NCBI RefSeq assembly: GCF_949987535.1
Contig: NC_080074.1
Location: 25,069,268 to 25,133,267 of the forward strand
DNA length: 64,000 bases
Reading direction: 5' to 3'
Origin: Balaenoptera acutorostrata
Taxonomy: Eukaryota; Chordata; Mammalia; Artiodactyla; Balaenopteridae
This document shows, piece by piece, positions 28,601 through 43,600 of the stretch (its first letter is position 1; each line of letters opens with the position of its first letter). The notes under the pieces were generated by a model. The model was not told where the DNA came from. It ran no database searches and saw only the letters and a program-made list of their open reading frames with translations. A program made the translations under genes and the position numbers.

Positions 28601-31600
28601 TGTATATAAGTTATAAATATAGATTGCTATAGCTATTTAATTTAAATGGGTATGTATCTTTTATAGAACTTAGCTAAAATGCTTAGCTAAGTAATGAAAT
28701 AAAAAAATATCTTCCAAGCATTCTTTAAGAAACATTATTCATAGCTAAATGGCTGATGCTGAGATTTTTGAGTCAAACATGAAACTTTGTGTAAGGAAGG
28801 TCAACTGTAATTATAAAAAAAACGAAAATGGAGTACTTTTTTCCTTTCTAGATATAAACTTAAAATACACAGTGTTCTCTTTATCCAAAACTGAGTTTGG
28901 CAGAGATACCAAGGTGTTTGTCATCACCAAACCAAGTGGTGTTTATATCACTTTGTAAAATCAGTATTTTGTATAATCAGTGACCAGATTTTTAAGAAGC
29001 CTTTTGTTCATGGGAAAAAAATAATCCTCAAAGTTTATCATAGTTCTGACCCTAAATACATCTTACCTTTCTGAAAAAAGATTTCAGCTTCCACCTCTTG
29101 TTCTTCTGTTCCTGATGTCTTAGCGAGCTTCAAAGCTATTTCAAAAAGATGAAGGGCAGGTAACCACTTTGAGGGATCCTTCTTTTCACTGGTATAATAT
29201 ACTTGCTTGGCCACTGTATGTCCTAAAAGAAAGACAGTTGGATGAAGAGGGAACAACAGATATACAGTATTCATAACAAACCTGCCAGTTACCAGACTTC
29301 TTTCACGGTAGGTACAACTAAAGAACTCTTGGAGGGAGTTCCCTGGTGGCCTAGTGGTTAGGATTCTGGGTTTTCACTGCAATGGCCAGGGTTCAATCCC
29401 TGGTCAGGGAATTGAGATCCCACAAGCCCTGAGGCATGGTCAAAAAAAAAAAAAAAAAAAAAAGAAGAACTCTCGGGGTCTTTAGTTTTTAGCATTGAAG
29501 AAATGCTTTAAAGAAACACAATACCCAAATATATCAATGAACTATAAACAATAGACCTTTGAAACTTTGTCTTTGATAAATTTCAACATTTTCTCATTTT
29601 TAAAATGAAGGATAGTACACCTGAAACTAACACAACATTGTAAATCAACTATACTCCAATAAAAATTTTTTAAAGATAAATATAAATGAAATGAAGGATA
29701 ATCTCTCAAGCCTCTTCCAGTTCTAAAATTTCATAATGCTCTACATAACAACTTTTGTGTTCCTAAGATGAGGTTGTTAGTAGGGAAACATCTGGAAGTT
29801 TTATGTAGTTTTATGTTGTTACCAATAAAATTTGCGTATATTAATAGGCAGTAATTTCTATTCAGCTCTATAGCGGTTGCTCGCATTGCATATTTTGTCA
29901 TCCCAACTAGTTGGCAAACCCATTATGGACAAAGGCCACATGTTATACTTCTTATGCGGTCCCATCACTACTTAACATAATGAAGGATTGTTGCATTGTT
30001 GAAGAGGCATTAGATTTAATTTCTAATCACCTCAAAGACAGACAGACAGACATTTATTTGACACATATTTTCTGAGTGCTTAGGCACCGGATAAAAAACG
30101 AGAAACGTGAAAAGTAAGAGGTAAGTTTCATTAAGTACTTCCTACATGCCAGGTACCATCCCAAGTACTTAAGCATTATCTCATGCAATCCTCCCAATTC
30201 TGAGTAGATACCATTATTATGCTCATGCTACAGAGGAAAAAGCAGTGGCACGGTGGAGTTTAAGTAACTTGCCCGAAGTCACGTGACTAGTAAGTAGCAG
30301 GGCTGTGATCTGAACCTAGGCAGTCCAGCTCCAGGGCCCATACCCTAAACCATGACACTGCAGTAACCCCTTAAGAGAGAGACCGCGGAGCTTAGTGTCT
30401 AACAGGGAATGAGAACGGCCAGACAGGCAATCAAAACACGGCGTGGTTGATTGTGTGGCAGTGAAAGCACTGGACACTGTGGTGGCAGGTTACAGGAGCC
30501 CTGGCCAGACCTGGGAAAGGTCGGGGATGCCTACCCAGATAATACAGCTGTCAAGGCCGGCAGCTGATGATCACTTTATCTTTTGGTAAGTTTAAAGAAG
30601 GAAAACGTTGAGATAAAGAGTAAAAGGCAACTGGGGGGAAAACTGCATTAATAGAATAGTTTAACAGGCACAGTAGAGCAGTATGAACAGAAAGGCAGTG
30701 TAGGATTGCAGAAGGATACAGCTGCTGAGCTGTAGCTGAAACGCTGGGTACAAGCCAGTCATGGGTGCTACCATGTCATCTGAGACTTTGAACAAGTCCC
30801 TACATGCCTCTGAGCCTTGAGGCAGCGGAACTAGAAAATATGAGGTCCCTTCAAGTTCTGAAAATTTTAAATCCAAGATGGCATGCCCTATAAAGAGTTT
30901 TCAGGAAACCTAGGACTTTTTGTAAATATTTAGTTCAGGAATGTGCTATATGAGCGGGAAGACAGTAGAAAAAGTATCTTTCTCCCCCCACCCCCACCCG
31001 TCACCGGCCCTTTATCCAGGGAGAAGTTACCGAGCCCTTCCTCTGGACAAGGCAGGATGGTAGCACTTTACTGAGAAAATGGAGATGAAGAAATTGAAGC
31101 CTTGCTTCCCGGGGCTTCCTAGGAGAGTAAGGAGGCCAGGCATGGAACAGTGAGACTAGCTGACACCTACAAAGCTCTTAGAACAAACTAGCTGCCCTTC
31201 TAAATATGTTACACATTCCACTCACTTCACCCCAGGGAGACTGGTACCTCTCTTATTTACACTTTACCAGAAAGGAAACTGACACACAGAGAAGTTAAAT
31301 GATTTCCTCAAGGGAACTGGACCAGAATTCTTTCTCCAGACTCCATGTTCTTAAACACCAACAACTAGGAACTGCAATAAGATCTTAGGCCATAAGGATA
31401 TGCTAATACCATTTGTCCCATACAGCCTCACATCTCAATACATCTCCCATTCTTTTTTTTTTCTTTTTTTAATTCTCTTTTCTGGGGTCATGTTTTATTT
31501 TTTAAATTAATTAATTAATTAATTTATTTATTTATTTTTGGCTGCATTGGGTCTTCGTTGCTGCACGCAGGCTTTCTCTAGTTGCGGCGAGCGGGGGCTA

Positions 31601-34600
31601 CCCTTTGTTGTGGTGCACGGGCTTCTCATCGCGGTGGCTTCTCTTGTTGCGGAGCATGGGCTCTAGGCATGCAGGCCTCAGTAATTGTGGCTCACGGGCT
31701 CTAGAGCGCAGGCTCAGTAGTTGTGGCACACGGGTTTAGTTGCTCCGCAGCATGTGGGATCTTCCCGGACCAGGGCTTGAACCCGTGTCCCCTGCATTGG
31801 CAGGCGGATTCTTAACCACTGCACCACCAGGGAAGTCCATCTCCCATTCTTATATGTCTTGCTTACTGTTTCAAATTATACTACATTTGTTTATTAATAC
31901 AAGACAAAAAATATCAAGTCTTTTCATGTCATTGAGGCGCTTATATACATGTACAATATGTACATATAGTACAATATGTACTATACATGGACTACATGCA
32001 AGATAGTGCTATATAATATAGTACTAATATATAATAATAGTACTTGAATCGTCTCCTAGATTTTTGTTAAAATTAGAAAAAGAATTGTTACAGAAATTAC
32101 TGACTTTTCTCTCTCTCTCCCTAACTAGATAATAGGCTCTTTGAAGGCAAAGATGATGACTCCCTGTTATATTCCCACTCCCCAGCACTATCCTTGAATC
32201 TTTCTTCACTCCTATTATACAATCAGTAATCTACTTTTTCAGCTAATAAGGAAGCTCTAGGTTCAGTCATTAATGGAAAAAAATAATCTTAAATAACCAT
32301 GATGCTTATTTTTTATTTGTTTTTTAAAAATAATCTTGAAATGTCTTTTTCTGTAAGAGGCTTTCACAAAGAAAAAGAATTTTTTTAAGTGGCTCTATTC
32401 TTGCAATGCAATCTATACTATCACTATAAAGGAAAACTGTCGAGAAAGCATCAAATCAGATGATTTTATGCTTCATAATATTGAAGTGCTCCTTTTTGCA
32501 ATAAACATCAACTCTGTGAAAAAGAAGTTGTGAAACTGACGTTGTTTTGACAGAAAAGTTGCTTTCGGTTTTTGTTCTTTAAGTTGGTATTTAATATAAT
32601 ATAACAGAAAGCAAGCTGTTCTGCTTCAAGTGAGTCTAAAAAACAGCAGCAGTATTGCCACTGAGTGGTGACACATCTTCAAGATTAGTAAGGCAGGAAA
32701 GCAGAGAATACGTTTAACACAATCTGTACAATTTAACACAATCTGTACTTTAAGTTCTTGTAGAAATCAAATATACTGGTAATATAACAAATTGTGGACC
32801 AAAGATACAGAAAAATATCTCTCATGGGATCAGCGAGCTGGAAGGAATTCCAGAGGTCAGCTATGCCAGCCTAATTTCATAAATGAGGAAACTCAACAAT
32901 ATAGGGGTGAACTGCTTTACCTATGGTAATAAAGTTCATATCTGATGATGGTGATGATGATGATGATGATGATGATGAAAATCATATAATAATAATGATC
33001 AATACTAGTCATGAGGGGGAGGAGCAGAAGGGGAATAAGGGAAAAGATTCTGGGCAGGTGATGGTTTGAGCACACTTCTGTTGCCTTCCCTTCCCCACTC
33101 TAGTCCAATCACCTGCCTCTCCTGAGCTGAGCAGCTGCTGGTACAGGAGGCAAATGGGTCCCAGGAGGTGAGAGGTAATGTTTCAAAATGTGGGTTTGTT
33201 ATTATTCAGGTATGACAAGGTCAACAGGTCAGGAGATGACTGCCATTGAAAAGATAGTATCTTTGCTCACAGTTCTCAAGAGGAGGGAGGGCTCACCACA
33301 TCACGCAGGGCCACACAGGGAAGCACCAGGGTCAGTCAGGGGGTAGAAGGAGAAAGGAGAAAATGTGGGCAAGAGCCTTTATTGTGTTTTTTGTGGGAAG
33401 GAGTGGGTGGGTAGGGTAAGCAGACTAAGGTTTAGGATTGGCTAGTTTGTATAATTTCAGTGGGCTCTGCTAGTAGTCTATACCTGTCCCTGGGGTGATT
33501 GGGGCAGAAAAATAGTGGCCCTGAGGGTAAGAGCCCAGCAAAGAACAATAAAAGAGCTCAATAAAAGTTCAGGGTGTAAGCTCTGGAATGACGGGTTTGC
33601 ATATGAAAGACATCCTCACAGGAGTGTGGTTTGCTAATCTCTAGGAATTGGCTAACCCTGGGAGGGGAAGTCCCTCCCTGGTCAGCAAGACTCCCGATGT
33701 CAAAGCATCAGAAATACATTTTTTTAAAAAAGGCATGATGAATATAGGTTAGAACAGAGAGAGAGCTGTTACAAGATTTTCTGTCCTCTGTGATAGACAA
33801 GAGCCTTGGAGCTAGAGGTAGGCAGCTTTGGGTCAAAGATGAGAGACAGTGTCCTAGAGAGAGCTTGAAGCAATGTCTGTGAGCTCCTGAGAAGGGCAGC
33901 AACACCGGCTGGCTCCTCCTCCTTGGTTTCCAAGGAGCTGTAAGCCTCTGGCTTACTGGTCTACCTGCTCCAATCAGATCCATTCTTGGCTGGCTCTGGT
34001 CTATCCTCCACTCTATTCTTCAGCCAGCAGCCAGGGTAATCTTTGGAAACATATACTGTCCCCTGCTCACCCTCTCCCATTAGGCTGTCCCTAGCCCACT
34101 CTGCTCTGTCTATACTGGTCTCCTTGCAGTTGTGGAACATGTCAAGCTGTCCTGACCTCAGAGCCTACAACTCACTGCTCTCTCTGCCTCTACTGTGCAT
34201 GACTTCACTAAGCATATGCTTCACATTTACAGTCCAGGGTTAAACACTACTTCCCCAGAGAGGCCTTCCCCAATTATTCTACTTAAACAGGCACCCCTCC
34301 CTTTGCTGTTCTTTATCAGCAGATCTTATCCACGTCATCTACAACACTAAGTACAATTTATAATTACATACATATACATAATTCATCATCAGACATAAGC
34401 TTTCTATATCCTTGCTGATTTCCTATCTAGTTGTTATCAAATACACATCTTACTTTATACAATATTTATTGGATTAAATTTTATAAATATTATAATAAAT
34501 AAAAAATTAAATGTTTATTGTTATAAATATTATAACAATGTATAAATATTGAATATTAAAATATTTTATACAACATTTATAATATGATAAATGATAGAAT

Positions 34601-37600
34601 ATGCATTCCTATGTATGATTTGTTTAGTTGTGTATTTCTGTCTCCCAGGCTAAGAGAAGGAACCACATCTGTTTTAATCTCCAATAGCTTCCCAGGACCT
34701 CACAGGGAGGCTGGCACATGGTAAGTGATCAAAAGCTATTTGTTAAATAAATGGAACCTGGCTATTCATAAATACTGCCCCAGATAAATGCACTCACATG
34801 ACAGCCTCGCTGAAAATGGCTTAAACTTTTTCATCAGTGACTTGAATGTAATATACGTTTAAGTGTTCTTACCAATTCTCATTTTTGTTTTGGCCAATAA
34901 CATGACATGAGGAAGATAGATATTTTTCAAAGGCAGTAATGGACTTGCATAGTCAGTGTTTGATATAGGAAATTCAATTGTTTCTCCAAAAGTTAGCATC
35001 TGTAAAAGAAGCACTGTAATGAGTAATTAGCTAATGTGGTATGCTGTTAAGAAAAGACAGAAAAGTAAGTTTCTAAGTCTTGTGGACACAAAAGCACTCT
35101 CACCTGTTCAATAAGAATGTTGTGAGACTGAGTTAACAAATATAATTGTTCTGTTTTCGAAGAGGGAGTTTCCTTGAATTTCTCGGCTTTTGTTAAGTCA
35201 TCCAATAAAAGCATGCTTCTCACCAGTGTTAAATGAGATCGAGGAGAAATAAACTCACGTCCTTCAAGCAACTGTATTACATCCTATTAAAATAAAATTA
35301 TTCCGTTTGATAGTACCATTCACAATTCACTGAAACAGGAGCCAGATGTATTGACTGTTAGCATTCAGTACCTAATGGAAATTTAAATTCTCTCCTTTTA
35401 TTCTAACTGGAATCCTCTGGTAAATATCAATGTGAATTAGGTTTCCTTCCTACCTGAAGGTTTTTTATGATGTCTGCTTTTAAGTGCTTTTCTTGTAGGC
35501 CAATGATTACAGCTTGCATCAAGAATTCAGCCTGTAGCTCCCTGTCGCCTGCACTTTTTGCTTCCACACAAACTTCATTGATGAGGCTCACACAATCTGT
35601 TATATCGTTTTCTAAAATAAACAAATGCAGGTACTTAAAATGCACTGAGAAAGTAAGAAATTATATGCGCATGATATTCTTGGTGTTTATCACAGGAATA
35701 TTGTATAATACAGAAGAAGAGGAAGATGTAAAGACGGAAAACAAAGAAGACTGCACGAAACATTGGAAATAAATGTGTTGTAATTTAGGAGAAGTACTTT
35801 AGGGTATTCAAATGCTACAAAAGTAATAATGATATGCCATGAAATAATTTAATTTGGGAGATGGGTAGAGATGGGTGAATAGATAGGTTTACATATAGAT
35901 AACTATTAATCACTGCAAGAACTAATATTTATATGTGCCAGGCTGTAATCTAAGAACATTAGAAATTTAACCCATTTAATTCTGGAAATAATCCTATGAA
36001 GTAGGTACCACATTTCCATTTTCCAGAGGAGGAAACTAAGGCCTAGGGGGATTAAGAGATTTGGCCAAGATTACACAGCAAGGAAGTGGTGCATAGAGTA
36101 TTTGAACTCAAGTGGGGGGCAGCTCCAGAATCTGCACTCTGGACCCCTGAACTACGCTGCCTTCCTAGACGACAGGAAGGCGTGTGCATTAGCATTCTGA
36201 AATCTCCTTGCCTGCTTTGCATACAGTAATATGTATGCCATTTGCAGTGATACAAGGGACTGCTGAAAATGATTATTCTCATTTAATAACTTAAATTTTT
36301 TATTCTGGAACCAGATCAAGCTAAGAAGTTATAAAATGTTAATGGTATAATAAAATACATCCCAAGAAAACCTCTGTTACCTAAATAAAATTAAATTTTA
36401 TGAAAACTTTGCTTAAGGAGATGGAGATAGGATATTTGTACCTTTCATGATTCCAATGCCACGAATCTGGGCAACAAACGCAGTCACCAATGCTAAGCGG
36501 CACCTCAACCACAGATGAATGTTGAAATATTCTCGAGAATTTAGGGAAATAGGATCTAAAAACTCATTATCATCTTTACTTTCAGTGGCCTAAACAATAT
36601 TAAAATGATGGTTATCTTTCCATTTAAAAATGTCCAAGTTCTAGCCTAATGCTAAATGTAACGTAAGGGAAGCATCGATATCATTTAACAGTATTAAATT
36701 TTTAATTTTAGAAATTATTCTTGAACATTCTATGAAACATAAAAAATACACAAGAAACAAACAAATAAACAAAAATCACCCATAATCCCATGCTCCTCTA
36801 TTACCACTGATCCTCATATAAGTGCTTTGCAGCATTTCTTTCTCTCTGTATACTCACTGTTGAAAACTAGCTTTGCAGTCTGAATTTTTCATTGCAAATT
36901 ATATTATCAGCAGTTTCCATACCTTCAAAAATTTTGTGACCATCATTTTAAAGGCTGAAAAATAATCAGTAATACTGGCTAATGTTTACTGAGTGCTTAT
37001 TACGGGCCAGGCACTGTGATACATGCTTCACACACATTAGTTCACTTAATCCTCCTGACAAGCCCAAGAGGGGTTATTATTATCTCTATTTTTCAGATGA
37101 GAAAAGCGAAGCCTAGGAAGGCTAACTACTTGCTTAAATGTCATCATATTTTGGCGGAGGTTGGGATTCAAGCTTGCATCTTTCTGAATTTAGAGCCCAC
37201 AGTCTTAATCTACTACATTACACTGCTATGTGCTGCTCACATCCCAAACATATATTATTTTATGATTTACTACCCTCATTATTACACTTTATAAAGGGAG
37301 TGGCCAGTGTTCAGAGCTACTGGGAGGGAGGTGACAAAGGAACTTTTCCAGGGAGCAATCAATCTGAGACACTTCATCTAGAACAACGCCCATTTGTTCT
37401 AGGAATTTCCTGCTACACATCTCTGACAGCATCTCCAACCAATCGGCAACACCTGCTATCAAGGAGCTGTAACCTGGACTTGACAGGGGCTGGAATGTGA
37501 CAGACAGGTGAGGAGCAGAGGAGGAGGGCGAGCTGCTCCTGAACCAGAGTAAGAAGTGAACGGAGAGCCCGAGACAGGATGGTGATTAGAATGGGCACAC

Positions 37601-40600
37601 CACGTACTTGAGGGGTCTAGTGTTTAGATTAGAAATACAGAAAAAATACCCATCAACATACCTCAATCTCTGCCTACATTCCTGTTATTACTGAAAAGCC
37701 AAGTCATGCTTAATCTAAATCAGGGTCTCTCGACCTCAGCATGACTGACATTCTGGGCCAGGTTATTGTTGTGAGGGAAATGTCCTGTGTGTTACAGGAT
37801 GTTTAGCAACATGCCTGGCCTCTACTCAGTAGATGCCATTAGCACTCCCTCTAGTTATAACAACCAAAGTGTCTCCAGGCACTGCAAATGTCCCCTGGGA
37901 AGCAAAATACCCCCAAGTAACAAGCATTGCTCTAAGTACATTTTCAGAATCAGAATCCTTTTTAGCCTTTATACTGCTTTTACTGTGCTAAGAAATGAGT
38001 CAATTAGTTTTGCTTTTTTGTAATGACATTAGATAGTAGCAATTTTATTAGTAAAGCTTAAGCTTTATTTTATTTATTTTAAAATGAGCAAGGATTCTAT
38101 GTGCTGAATCTTTATATTTTAATCCTAAACAACCCTGTTGTTATTAAATTACTTGGTCTAATCAAAATCCAATGAAATTTCAAAGAACGTGTGACACCAT
38201 TTGTCAAATAGACTTGAGGGCTTAAATGCAGAAGAATTTAACTATGAGAAGGAAATAGCACAAGGTAGGAAATAGCACAAGGTAGGAAATAGCACAGGTA
38301 GGAAATAGCACAAGGTAGGAAACAGCATAGGTGTCACACTGGTAATGCTAAAGAAGAAATAAAATCAAAAGTGAAATGAAGAGCAAGTCATGCGAAACAA
38401 CTTTATTTACTAGTGACATCAGATCTAGAATACAAGAATGATAGATCTGGTGGGACTTCAGTCACTATTACATCCAATCCCATCAATTCCCAAATGAGAT
38501 TACATAATTTTAAAAAATTTTAAGGAATTTGCCCAAGGTATACCAGCTAATAAATAGCATCAGCGGGGCTTAAACACAGATCTTTTTACTCTAAATTCAA
38601 TGTTTTTTTCTTCTTTACCCCTTTGTTTCATTCAAATAGTTATACAATTTCCTAGCATGCCAATAATTATTCCATAAAAGTGTTATCAGGATAAACATTA
38701 AATTCATACATACATAATCTCCTGGAGAGATGGAATTCTCTGTTTCATCTTCTACTACCTTCTTTTTAAAAAGTTTTGAATCCTGGAGAAGTTTAAGTGT
38801 GGAAAATACTATCGCAGCACTAAAATAGAGAATATGTTTTAAATGTTATTAGTATTACACTTGACATTTGTGGCATTTGTATGTTATTTCCTAAGTCTCT
38901 TCCTCCAAAAAAACCTCCCCATGCTCCCACCCACCCCCAAAACTGTTAGGTGCCCCTTCTACGTGCTCTAATAGCACCCTGGCCTTTACCATAGGTGATA
39001 CTTACAGCATTATTTAATTGCCTGTAAAATTGCTCTGTGTTTGTCTCAGCTAATTTATCTTATCCCCTGCTGACACCCAGCATCTAGTAGCTTGGACATA
39101 ATAGGAGCTAAAAAATATTTTTAAATGAAAATGAGTGAATGAAAGAATAAATGAATGAATGAATGTTTCCAAGATCTAAAACAAAATTTACTGACAATCT
39201 CATTAATAAAATGAGCACACGTGTATTTTACATACATCAGGATGTGGTTCTCCAGTTTTTTGACATTATAAAACTGTTCTGCTTAATGCTATGCACTTGG
39301 AAACTCTTAAGAAAAATTACTGCTCAATCAGTATCTAGCAGTGCCAGGAGGGAAAGGTACTTAATGCAGAAAATAGAAGCCAGGAGATAGTAATTCTCCT
39401 CACTTCCTGTTGTTCGGGATGTAAATTTTTCTTCACTTTAAACCATCACATCCTCCTTCCCTGTAGAATGATAAATGTATAATTGATGTCACACTTTTTC
39501 AAAATATTTTAATAATATATGTTAACAGGCTTCTTCATTTGAAAATCTATTCCAAAACAAAATTCAAAATACAGAATAATCTGTGTACCTGACGATGCTT
39601 ATTGCAGTGCTACTTCATAACACAGAAAGACTGAGTGAAAGCCGAACGGACAATGTATCCATTTATCTAATGCCCCACTTGATATCTCCACTTGAAGAGT
39701 GAATAACAATCACATTTAAGAGGTGTTATGGGTTAAACTGTGTTGAGGTCCTAACCCTCAGTGCTCAGCATGCATCCTTATTTGGAAATAGAGTCTTTAC
39801 AGAGGTAAACAAGTTAAAATAAGGTCATTTAGGGTGGACCCTAATCCAATATAACTGGTGTCCCTATAAAAGGGGGAAATTTGGATGGAGAGACAGACAT
39901 GCACAGAGGGAATATGATGTGAAGACGCGCAGAGAGAAGACAGCCTGTGGCTGGAGTGATGCATTTACATGCCGAGGAACAGCAACGATGGCTGGCAAAC
40001 ACCAGAAGCTACAAGAGGCAAGGAAGGGCTCCCCCCAGAGCTGTCAAAAAGAGCAGGGTTCTGGGGGCTTCCCTGGTGGCGCAGTGGTTGAGAATCTGCC
40101 TGCCAATGCAGGGGACATGGGTTCGAGCCCTGGTCTGGGAAGATCCCACATGCCGCGGAGCAACTAGGCCCATGAGCCACAATTACTGAGCCTGCGCATC
40201 TGGAGCCTGTGCTCCGCAACAAGAGAGGCCGCGATAGTGAGAGGCCCGCGCACCGCGATGAAGAGCGGCCCCTACTCGCCGCAACCAGAGAAAGCCCTCG
40301 CACAGAAACGAAGACCCAACACAGCCATAAATAAATAAATTAATTAATTTAAAAAAAAAAGAGCAGGGTCCTGCCGACACCTTGATTTTGGACTTTCAGC
40401 CTCCAGAACTGTGAGACAATAGCGTTCTGTTGTTTTAAGCCACCCAGTCTTGGGTACTATGTTGTGGCAGGAAACTTGGATAGGTTAAAAGCAGAGCCTC
40501 TTGCTTCCACCTCCTCCACCAAACCTACTCCTCTGCCCTGTCCTCTAACCCAGATAGAGGGCCCAGTATCATCACCGCCGCCCCTCTGCCTCACACTCTC

Positions 40601-43600
40601 TGTTCAATCCATCAACAAGCTCTGTCAGCTTCAACTTCAAGATCTGGATACTAGCCAGCAGCTCCTCGCCTCCGCACCTCGTCCACTGCTAACGCTTTCA
40701 TCCAAGTCACCAACATCTCCAGACATCCACGGGAGCTTGCTGGCCAGCCCCTGGAGTCCTGGTCTCTATGAAGAGACCATAGTGATCTCTCTTCAGGATG
40801 TAAATCAGATCACGACACTTCCGCTGTACTGTTCCAGAAGCCTCCCGCATCCCTGGATTATGGTCAATACACCACCTCCTTTGGGTCAGTTAGTGAGGTT
40901 TCTAGCCAAGAAGATGACCAGATTCATCTGGGTCCAAGGATGCTTGTAAGAAGGTAGTCTCTGTGTGTAGGCTCCCAGAGTATGTACATATGCTCAACTC
41001 TTAATTACATTTTTAAAGCCTTTTTTGTATGTGTCTACACATTATATTGAAAGATATTTTCTCTCTCTTTTTTCCCCTCAACCTTTATTTTAAAAAAAAT
41101 GATAACTGGTATTTACTGTACTCACCACCTCTCAGGGGCTGTGTTAAATGCTTATTGTGAATTAATTCACTTAATCCGTACCACAAACCTACAAGGTATG
41201 TACTATTATCATCCTTATTTTATAGATAAGTTAACTGAGGCCCACAAATGTTATGTGACTTGCCTAAGGTGACTCAGCTAGCAAGAGGAGGTAGGATCAG
41301 AGCCCAGGCCACTGGCCCCTGAGCCTGCAGCACCCTTAATCATTAAGCTACAATGCGGCCTCTTTCTTTTCACAGTTCTAACAAGCTTTGGCTTTGTTTT
41401 TACTGGCACAGTGTTACTCGTTGCCACATTTGTATTACCATATGGTTATTGTCGACTGCACCTTTTACAATATAAAAGGCCCTCTTTGTCCAGTTTAATG
41501 CCTTTTGCCTTGCATTCTACTTAGCAGACTTCATGAAACGGGATTATTATAAGGATATTAAATAAGGTAGTTAGTCTTTCATTTGCTCAGAAATATGTAC
41601 TGAGCACCTGCTATTGGCCAGGAACAAATCTAGGGACTATGGTACAGTCCCTGGCCTCACGGAGTTGACATTCTATTGAGAGCAGGGTATTCTTAACAAA
41701 GAGGAGTGCTTGGCCAATAGACGGCTCTCAATGCATCGTAGCCGTTACCATTATTAGTATATAAAGTTGGACAGGGAATATGCAGGGACTAAACTGATTT
41801 TTTTTCTAAGTTGTTAACCAGCATCAAAACCTTTCAGCCATTATTGAATTTCAATCTCCGAAGATTTTACTGAGTCCTTAAAATGCTTTAGATACTTGTA
41901 GAATATTTTCTAAAGTATGGTTTGTGATTATCTAAACTTACTAGTTGTTTTTTTTTTTTTTTTTAATAAAACTAAACAAGGAAGCAAGAAAACAGCAACA
42001 AAAAACATAATGCTGATGAGGTGTGTGTCCAGGTATGGAATCTCTTTTCCGCCACACCTTTCCTCCCTGAAGGATACATACATGTTTCTAAGGCACCTCG
42101 TTTACTGAGTAGCTTCCGAGGTTAGCACAGGATGACAACCAGAGGGCCCTGAAAGGAGAAAACGATGCCCATCCCACTCTTCTGACCTGAAGCCCAAATT
42201 CTGATTTCAAGGGAAATGAGGTTTGGAATCTTGCTAACCCCAAAACTTAATGAATAAAATATAAGCATACTGTATGTCCTAATCCAGCTGGTACTGCTTA
42301 GCTGCACAATGGAAAACTTCTACTTCCTCCTCTGCACTAGGAAGACAGGAAGTGTAGGAGGACTACCCACTACAAACAGTCAAAATCCCAGCAGGAGGAG
42401 GTTTCATTCTGACACAAAATAAAAAGGCTCAAATGTTATTCCATTTAGACAATAAATTAAATAGAAAGGAGAATCGGAAGGAACACTTCAAAAAAAAAAA
42501 AGACAGGATTCTGAAATAGAGAGGCAGCCCTGAAAGAAGTAGAAATACAGTTTGAATAACTCTGATCCCATTTATTTCTTATTAACATTCATGACAAAAA
42601 TGGTCAGTTTGTTCTCATAAAATCTATGCGGCTCACTCTACCTGTCACCCTAGGGAATGTGCCTTTCAATTTCCTTGACACATAATTTTATGAGAAGTAT
42701 CATGAAATGTCAAGCTAACCAGCATCTGGGAAAGGGACTGTCCAACACTCTCAGCAGCGCCCAGACAGAAGCTCATGGAGGGTAAAGTTCACCTACTAAA
42801 ACTCATTCATCCTGACAGTAGGCTTCCCCAAGTGACAGCTCTGCTGCAAAAAGCCAGCAACATCAAAGTTTCTGCAGGTTTTGTCCCAAGGGCCAAGCCC
42901 ATGGATTTAAAATCGGGGCAATTCTGGTATACTTGCACATTATTTGCATACATCTATCTGGTCTTCAAATTAAAGTTCTATTACAACACTCCTTTCTGTG
43001 CCATTTTGTAATGTGTAGTTTCTCATTTCCTTCTTTCTCCCTTAAAAAAAAAAAAATCACTCATATCCTCCACACTAAAAGGGTATAAGACATGTAGAGA
43101 GCTGGGGAAAGAATGAAGGTAAGTGACAAGAAATATTTTCTAGGGCTGCTATTCCTCTCTGGGACACAGTTCGAAGAAAGGAGTTCTATGTGCCTCCGCA
43201 GGAAATCATATAGTCATATAGTCATATATATACACACACATATATATTCAATACATATAATTATATATAGAATATATAGTTAGATATATAAACATTTTCT
43301 AAATATACATTTATATATTGTATATTCAAATCATTTATTTCTATAGGAAACAGTATAGTAAAAGTTCCTTCTGTCTTCAAACTTCAGTGGGGAAAACAGT
43401 GTATTATTATACTAAGCCTATTTTAACCATCAATCAACTACCACTGTATTTTTTTTTACCATTGTATTCTTAAAGATAGCTACAAATGTGACAATACTCT
43501 AAAGGAGTGGGTCTCAAGTTTTTTTACACTCAGCACCCATTTACATCGTTAAAAATTATTAAGAAACCCCAAAGAGCTGTATCAATATTTACCATATTGG

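Noticed and set aside
38251..38331. Short regular repeats considered as a CRISPR array
   Set aside because: Units are directly tandem without spacers in a mammalian intron; this is a minisatellite.
40464..40949. 161-codon plus-strand frame
   Set aside because: L2 remnant next to a MaLR LTR; no splice sites or known protein.
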